The notes under the pieces: generated by a model | What the model saw: the letters and a program-made list of their open reading frames with translations, nothing else | Told to the model about the DNA's origin: nothing | The model's database searches: none | Shown here: piece by piece, positions 60,123-64,000 of the stretch | Numbering within the stretch: the stretch's first letter is position 1 | How the letters are laid out: each line of letters begins with the position of its first letter | Translations under genes and position numbers: made by a program | Assembly (NCBI GenBank): GCA_029061605.1 | Contig: JAIDRT010000008.1 | Coordinates: forward strand, 1-64,000 | From: Clostridia bacterium | GTDB lineage: Bacteria; Bacillota; Clostridia; Christensenellales; UBA3700 | Direction: 5' to 3' | DNA length: 64,000 nt

Positions 60123-60974
60123 TTAGGCTATCTCTATCCTATATGCGTTCTCTATTTTTAAATAATTATAATTTAAGTACATTACGCTGCTAACCGAATC
60201 TATTCCGTTAATAACCTTGAGCGCCTCAAATGTTTCGACTAACTGATTATTCTCATTATAAACTCCATATATCACATATCCAATTGCAATAAAAATATGC
60301 GGCGTATCATAAATATTTACTGACATACCTGCCTGCGCCGAATTGATTGACGCTTTGTTATACACGTTGCTTAAAATTGCTACGGGCTTATTATCTTTAA
60401 AAGATTGTTGAAGTGCAGATATATTTAATTTTCCATTTGAAGCAATACTTATTTTGTTTATTTTTGTACCCTTTGATTGGCAATACGACGTCAATCCTGT
60501 AAAAAACTGACTTTCATTTGTTCCTGGCTTAATCGTATTTGTTCCCATTCTCGCATATAAATCGTCAGTCACGTTTTGCACAGGCTTTTTTACCATTGAC
60601 ATCGGCCAATACTTATTGTGTGCAGACGAATAACTTGACATATCTGGCATCAAATCTTCATTGTATCGATCATAAAAGCCTAAAATAACGCTTCCCGCCA
60701 CATTTGCGCAACAATTCGTTATCGCTGAATTCGTATTATAATATGCTGGTCCGCCATTTGCCAATTGCGCGTATGATATTTGCTCTATGTAATTTCCCGA
60801 AAACCAAATATTCTGATTGGTCGTTGCTTTTGTTGATACATCCGAAAAATCTCCGCCAATATAATAAGTCTCCGTCTCCGGTACTGTAGTATCAGCGAAC
60901 GCAACTCCCATCTGCAACGCCGGAAGCGATACGCAACATACTATCAAAAATAAAATAATCGCAATTTTTTTCAT
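60123..60974 (-). CDS. Secreted C39-like cysteine protease
   Basis: 283-aa exported protein with a cleavable signal peptide (residues 1-27, ending in AFA). A papain-like fold is suggested by TNCCANVAGSVILGFYDRY (candidate nucleophile C88 or C89), PHIFIAIGY with H226, and a following N256/D259 in VINGIDS, the C39-like peptidase order. The normal Gly-Pro after Cys is replaced by Ala-Asn. It lies between a sigma factor and its likely anti-sigma gene, so it may act in signal release or as an effector. Confidence 0.7.
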   Translation of the reverse strand: MKKIAIILFLIVCCVSLPALQMGVAFADTTVPETETYYIGGDFSDVSTKATTNQNIWFSGNYIEQISYAQLANGGPAYYNTNSAITNCCANVAGSVILGFYDRYNEDLMPDMSSYSSAHNKYWPMSMVKKPVQNVTDDLYARMGTNTIKPGTNESQFFTGLTSYCQSKGTKINKISIASNGKLNISALQQSFKDNKPVAILSNVYNKASINSAQAGMSVNIYDTPHIFIAIGYVIYGVYNENNQLVETFEALKVINGIDSVSSVMYLNYNYLKIENAYRIEIA

Positions 60975-61016
60975 AATTATATTCTCCTTTTTATTTATAA
61001 CTACAATTGCAATGTC

Positions 61017-61550
61017 TCAGTTGTCCACCTCTTCCAAATAGTTTTTTAGTTTTGCGTTCAATTTTTTTATATTCTTGAATACCATCGATTTTGATTTATC
61101 TATTATCTTAGCAATCTCTCGCATTGTCCTATCTTCTATGTAATATAAATAAAACAACTTTTGCTCTTCTTCATTTAAACCCATTATGCAATCTTTTATT
61201 ATTATGCTATCCTCAAAATTTGACTCTACTCTTATATTACGTTCTTTATAATCGTCTATATCAGAGCAATTCCATAGTTTGTCTTTCCTATTGTAATTTA
61301 TCGCCATATTTTTTGTAACTTTGATAAGCCAATTCATAACGTTCTTTTCAGTGTCTATTATTTCTATATTCTCGCAAAACTTTATATACACTTCGTTTAC
61401 AACATCTTCCGCCTTCTGTTTATCAACAAGATACTGTCTTGCATAAAATAAGATTTTTTTGTTAGTGATATTAAAAAGTTCTTCAAAATATTGCTTTTGT
61501 CCTTTTCTTATCTTCCTTATGCAATAATTAATTCTTTCATTTGTTCCCAT
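61017..61550 (-). CDS. ECF-type RNA polymerase sigma factor
   Basis: 177-aa sigma-70 family protein with region 2 (YFEELFNITNKKILFYARQYLVDKQKAEDVVNEVYIKF) and region 4 (LNEEEQKLFYLYYIEDRTMREIAKIIDKSKSMVFKNIKKL). It starts 3 bp after the upstream XRE stop, so the two are co-expressed. No obvious ribosome binding site precedes the ATG. It might direct transcription of the protease and the tail genes downstream. Confidence 0.93.
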   Translation of the reverse strand: MGTNERINYCIRKIRKGQKQYFEELFNITNKKILFYARQYLVDKQKAEDVVNEVYIKFCENIEIIDTEKNVMNWLIKVTKNMAINYNRKDKLWNCSDIDDYKERNIRVESNFEDSIIIKDCIMGLNEEEQKLFYLYYIEDRTMREIAKIIDKSKSMVFKNIKKLNAKLKNYLEEVDN

Positions 61551-61553
61551 AAG

Positions 61554-61808
61554 TCAAAATTTCATAATTTCATCAAAATATTTATAATCTTTGAATACGT
61601 CAGAATGAAAAAACTCCTCTATTGTTATGTCCAAACCGTTACATATTTGAACAATTATTTTAAGTCCCGGATTCTTGCTCCTCCCATATTGTATGTTTTT
61701 TATATTGGCGCTTGGCATACCGCAAATATTTGCCAATGCATTAATTGTTATGCCCTTGTCATTACATAATTCTACTATTCTTTTAGCAACAGCCTCGTAC
61801 AACCGCAT
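61554..61808 (-). CDS. XRE-family regulator heading the sigma-factor operon
   Basis: 84-aa Cro/CI-type protein (AKRIVELCNDKGITINALANICGMPSANIKNIQYGRSKNPGLKIIVQICNGLDITIEEFF). TGAGG precedes the ATG. An inverted repeat GTAGTGTA/TACACTAC (61860-61899) lies 50 bp upstream and may be its operator. First gene of the XRE-sigma-protease-membrane protein unit. Confidence 0.85.
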   Translation of the reverse strand: MRLYEAVAKRIVELCNDKGITINALANICGMPSANIKNIQYGRSKNPGLKIIVQICNGLDITIEEFFHSDVFKDYKYFDEIMKF

Positions 61809-61957
61809 ATTATCCTCAACTATTTCTTTATATAATTATAAAATACAAAACTTCTATATGTAGTGTATCTGTAATCTATTTTGATTATACGTACACTACG
61901 ACTTAATATAAATAAACTCTGTATTATTTAAATTATTATAATTGTTACTAATAAAAA

Positions 61958-61989
61958 AGTGCGTTCTAAGTATAAACCTAAAACGCACT
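61958..61989 (-). terminator. Terminator of the fibre genes
   Basis: AGTGCGTT and AACGCACT form an 8-bp stem; on the minus strand six T residues follow. It lies 25 bp past the stop of the glycine-rich fibre gene and separates the fibre operon from the XRE-sigma unit. Confidence 0.85.
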
Positions 61990-62013
61990 AATATATGAAA
62001 TATGTATTAAGTA

Positions 62014-63012
62014 TTAATAATAGATTCCAACGCAACCTGCGCCACCGCCGCCTCCGCGCTTTGCCGGAGTAGAGGAACCTGCGCCACCGCCGCCTCCGCC
62101 ATACGAATCCGCATCTCCTCCATTAAAGGCTAATCCGGCGCCTTTTCCTCCCTTGCCAAAAGCAGAAGAAGCGCCCGCTCCGCCGTGAAAACCGACAGCA
62201 TCCGACGCTCTGTCGACACTAGAAAAGGATATACTGCAATCTTCTTCGATATCGCCATAGTTTTCTGAAACAACTCCTACAAAACCGTTGCCTTTGCTGT
62301 TTACTTCGCTTCCCATTGCTCCATTGACTGACAAGATGACGTGGCACATATCATTTTCTGACGCATACGTATCTCCGCCAATACCTCCGTGCTGATTAAA
62401 TTGACCGCCTTCGCCGCCTCGCGCTATTAGAGAACTGGAAACACATATTGCCGCAGTATCTTCGCCATTTGCGCCATTAGATGATTTTTCTCCTCCTACG
62501 CCGCCTTTTCCACAATATATCTCCCAACTTTCATCAAGATTAATACAAGCAATTTGCATAGCGCCAGCCCCTGCACCAGCGCCACACGTAGAACTTGATG
62601 ACCCTGCGCCACCGCCACCCGCTCCTTGAAGCAATAAGTAAATATAATTAACTTTTAAATCTGATGCAGCAACTATTTCTCCATTTCGCTCATTTGGGAT
62701 GATATCGGCGCTCAAAAGTTGCGGACACAATCGCACTTCTCCATCAAAAAACTTTATGAGATATCTGGTTTCTCCAGGAAAAGAGAATATGCTTCTCAAC
62801 GTTGTCTTAGGACGGCATCCCTTTCTTGCCACCGTATGCCTTACTCCATTTATTAAAAAAGGCAATGTTATAGATTTTTGACTATAAATTCTATTGGCAG
62901 GAGCCGTAACAAAGTCTATTGGCTTCCCATTTATTAAAAATGGGGTTTTGATCGCATTAACTCCTTGCGTGTCAGTTACGCATAATTCTATAATATCAGC
63001 GAAATTTTTCAT
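62014..63012 (-). CDS. Glycine-rich tail fibre-like protein
   Basis: 332-aa protein with a short beta-rich N-terminus (about 1-110) and a Gly-rich C-terminal domain (about 125-332) with blocks such as GAGGGGAGSS, GGKGAGLAFNGG and GGGGGGAGSS. These form polyglycine-II bundles in receptor-binding tips of some phages. It overlaps the upstream gene by ATGA and ends at a terminator. Likely the host-recognition tip of the tail particle. Confidence 0.75.
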   Translation of the reverse strand: MKNFADIIELCVTDTQGVNAIKTPFLINGKPIDFVTAPANRIYSQKSITLPFLINGVRHTVARKGCRPKTTLRSIFSFPGETRYLIKFFDGEVRLCPQLLSADIIPNERNGEIVAASDLKVNYIYLLLQGAGGGGAGSSSSTCGAGAGAGAMQIACINLDESWEIYCGKGGVGGEKSSNGANGEDTAAICVSSSLIARGGEGGQFNQHGGIGGDTYASENDMCHVILSVNGAMGSEVNSKGNGFVGVVSENYGDIEEDCSISFSSVDRASDAVGFHGGAGASSAFGKGGKGAGLAFNGGDADSYGGGGGGAGSSTPAKRGGGGGAGCVGIYY

Positions 63013-63515
63013 ATTAAAAAATCTACTCCGTTTTCTGAAACTCTGACTTTATCGACGCCATTTATATTAATTATAAAAGCATTCTGCTCATACTTGAACA
63101 ACACGCCATTATAGTTGCGCAAAACCAATTCTTGTTTCTTTTGTTCAAACAACTGCTCAAATGCTTCTACGTCAATTCCGCCTTGACTTTGATTATTGAT
63201 TGGTGGAACGTAGAGTCCGTCTTCGTTGACCATTACAGCATTACCTTCTTCGCCAGATACTCTTACATTGGCATAAACCAAATTATCTCCGCCTATAGTA
63301 ACGCCAACAGTCTTAGTAATTCCCCCATCCAAATCAGTTGCTTTATTGAGTTTTACCCCAGCACTCAAACTAATGGGCAATTTGGATACTTCCGTATTTA
63401 TAACTTCCCTAGTGTCGGTGTTTAACTCTATTGCCTCAGTCCTTCCAAGTGATTGTTCTACCAATAATGTTAATTCTTGAGTAGAAAGTGTTTGCATATT
63501 AATATCTTTATCCAT
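63009..63515 (-). CDS. Tail fibre/baseplate-associated protein
   Basis: 168-aa protein with a helical N-terminus (STQELTLLVEQSLGRTEAIEL), a beta-rich middle (GGITKTVGVTIGGDNLVYANVRVSG) and a short coiled segment (VEAFEQLFEQKKQELVLRNYN). ATG at 63515 is used because GAGGAGAG lies upstream. No family recognised; the position between two fibre-type genes gives the role. Confidence 0.62.
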   Translation of the reverse strand: MDKDINMQTLSTQELTLLVEQSLGRTEAIELNTDTREVINTEVSKLPISLSAGVKLNKATDLDGGITKTVGVTIGGDNLVYANVRVSGEEGNAVMVNEDGLYVPPINNQSQGGIDVEAFEQLFEQKKQELVLRNYNGVLFKYEQNAFIININGVDKVRVSENGVDFLI

Positions 63516-63517
63516 CG

Positions 63518-63823
63518 TCAAATTCTCTCCTCAAATGTTATAGACATTTTTAATTGCCCACGATATTGCAATTCTTGCGCTTGCATCAAATAATCGTACG
63601 CATATTGATTGTCTATTTGCTCTGGTAACGCTTGCATCAACCTACTATTTAATTGCTCATCGTTCGGCAAAACGAAGTTGATATATGCATTATACTTTGT
63701 CGGGGCAAAAGGGCAAAGTGCCCTTATTGTGGTTACCCCATTGCAAAGTTTGAACAACTTTATATCATCCATTTGGACTATACTTCCATCAGAATCATAT
63801 CTGATCGTAAGAAAATTATTCAT
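63518..63823 (-). CDS. Baseplate/fibre-type phage protein
   Basis: 101-aa protein (MNNFLTIRYDSDGSIVQMDDIKLFKLCNGVTTIRALCPF...). The strand pattern resembles the N-terminal domain of baseplate upper proteins, as in the orphan gene at 28300-29745. AAGGAG precedes the ATG. It is 9 bp after the preceding partial gene in the same operon. Confidence 0.6.
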   Translation of the reverse strand: MNNFLTIRYDSDGSIVQMDDIKLFKLCNGVTTIRALCPFAPTKYNAYINFVLPNDEQLNSRLMQALPEQIDNQYAYDYLMQAQELQYRGQLKMSITFEERI

Positions 63824-63832
63824 ACTTACTCC

Positions 63833-64000
63833 TTAATAACTTATATAATTTTTATCATTGGCAGAATTGAAATAAATTTTGCCCTCAAAGTTTACTGAAA
63901 TAAGTCCGCCGCCAAGAAGTCCAACTTTAGCCATCAACTTGCCTTCTTGTATATAGAAACTAATGTTAGTAGACCCTGTTCCTGAATTCCTAATAAGTCC
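63833..64000 (-). CDS. Partial phage structural protein, 5' end outside the window
   Basis: The last 55 codons of a minus-strand gene that continues past the window edge. The readable C-terminus includes NISFYIQEGKLMAKVGLLGG and ends in NDKNYISY before TAA at 63833-63835. The frame is open to the edge and its stop leads into the next ribosome binding site. Fibre-like beta composition; the family cannot be named. Confidence 0.7.
   Translation of the reverse strand, partial: GLIRNSGTGSTNISFYIQEGKLMAKVGLLGGGLISVNFEGKIYFNSANDKNYISY

Overview
The window looks like a chromosomal segment of an uncultured, endospore-forming, low-GC Bacillota (class Clostridia, probably gut-associated). The reasoning: AT-rich intergenic DNA, standard code, strong Shine-Dalgarno sites, an ispE-sipL-veg neighbourhood, spoIIE (stage II sporulation phosphatase), rubrerythrin, and a split cobalamin-dependent methionine synthase. 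The finer placement is inference.

Layout. 1-7.8 kb: tyrosine recombinase, rubrerythrin, ispE-NUDIX, two paralogous lipoproteins, a tandem pair of double-HTH regulators, an aldo/keto reductase. 7.9-14.3 kb: sipL and veg, then a five-gene response regulator/ABC/ABC/ABC/histidine kinase operon of the antibiotic-sensing type. 14.4-17.4 kb: an accessory patch with an operator-controlled membrane protein and its divergent XRE regulator, then an XRE-Fic pair bracketed by 24-25 bp direct repeats. 17.6-26.7 kb: metF, MetH-reactivation protein, metH (minus strand), then leuS, serS and an acyltransferase-like membrane protein. 26.8-36.3 kb: an orphan tail-fibre-like gene pair, a third lipoprotein, spoIIE, two tandem lipases and a short alaS. 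36.6-44.2 kb: a fused MacB-type ABC transporter and a five-gene operon built around an SPFH/zinc-ribbon protein. 44.8-46.7 kb: phosphatase-like lipoprotein, TfoX-C protein, SGNH hydrolase. 46.9-51.0 kb: six small minus-strand genes flanked by a ~33 bp direct repeat. 51.1-64.0 kb: a siphovirus-type tail gene cluster with a programmed -1 frameshift in its tail-assembly chaperone, interrupted by an XRE / ECF sigma / C39-like protease / membrane-protein cassette. I see no terminase, portal, capsid or lysin, so a tail-only particle or a defective prophage is likely.

The most unusual non-coding signals are: (i) three ~160 bp imperfect hairpins (17497-17659, 24408-24565, 36450-36610) whose arms differ between copies but whose apex is always CGTAC-N5-GTACG; (ii) about seventeen short REP-like hairpins with compensatory stem changes; (iii) a promoter whose whole 17-bp spacer is a perfect palindrome (15103-15131); (iv) several genes with a -10 box exactly 6 nt before the ATG and no ribosome binding site, implying leaderless mRNAs; and (v) direct-repeat-bounded gene islands. 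No tRNA, rRNA, CRISPR array or insertion-sequence transposase was recognised. All functional calls come from reading motifs by eye; no database search was run.
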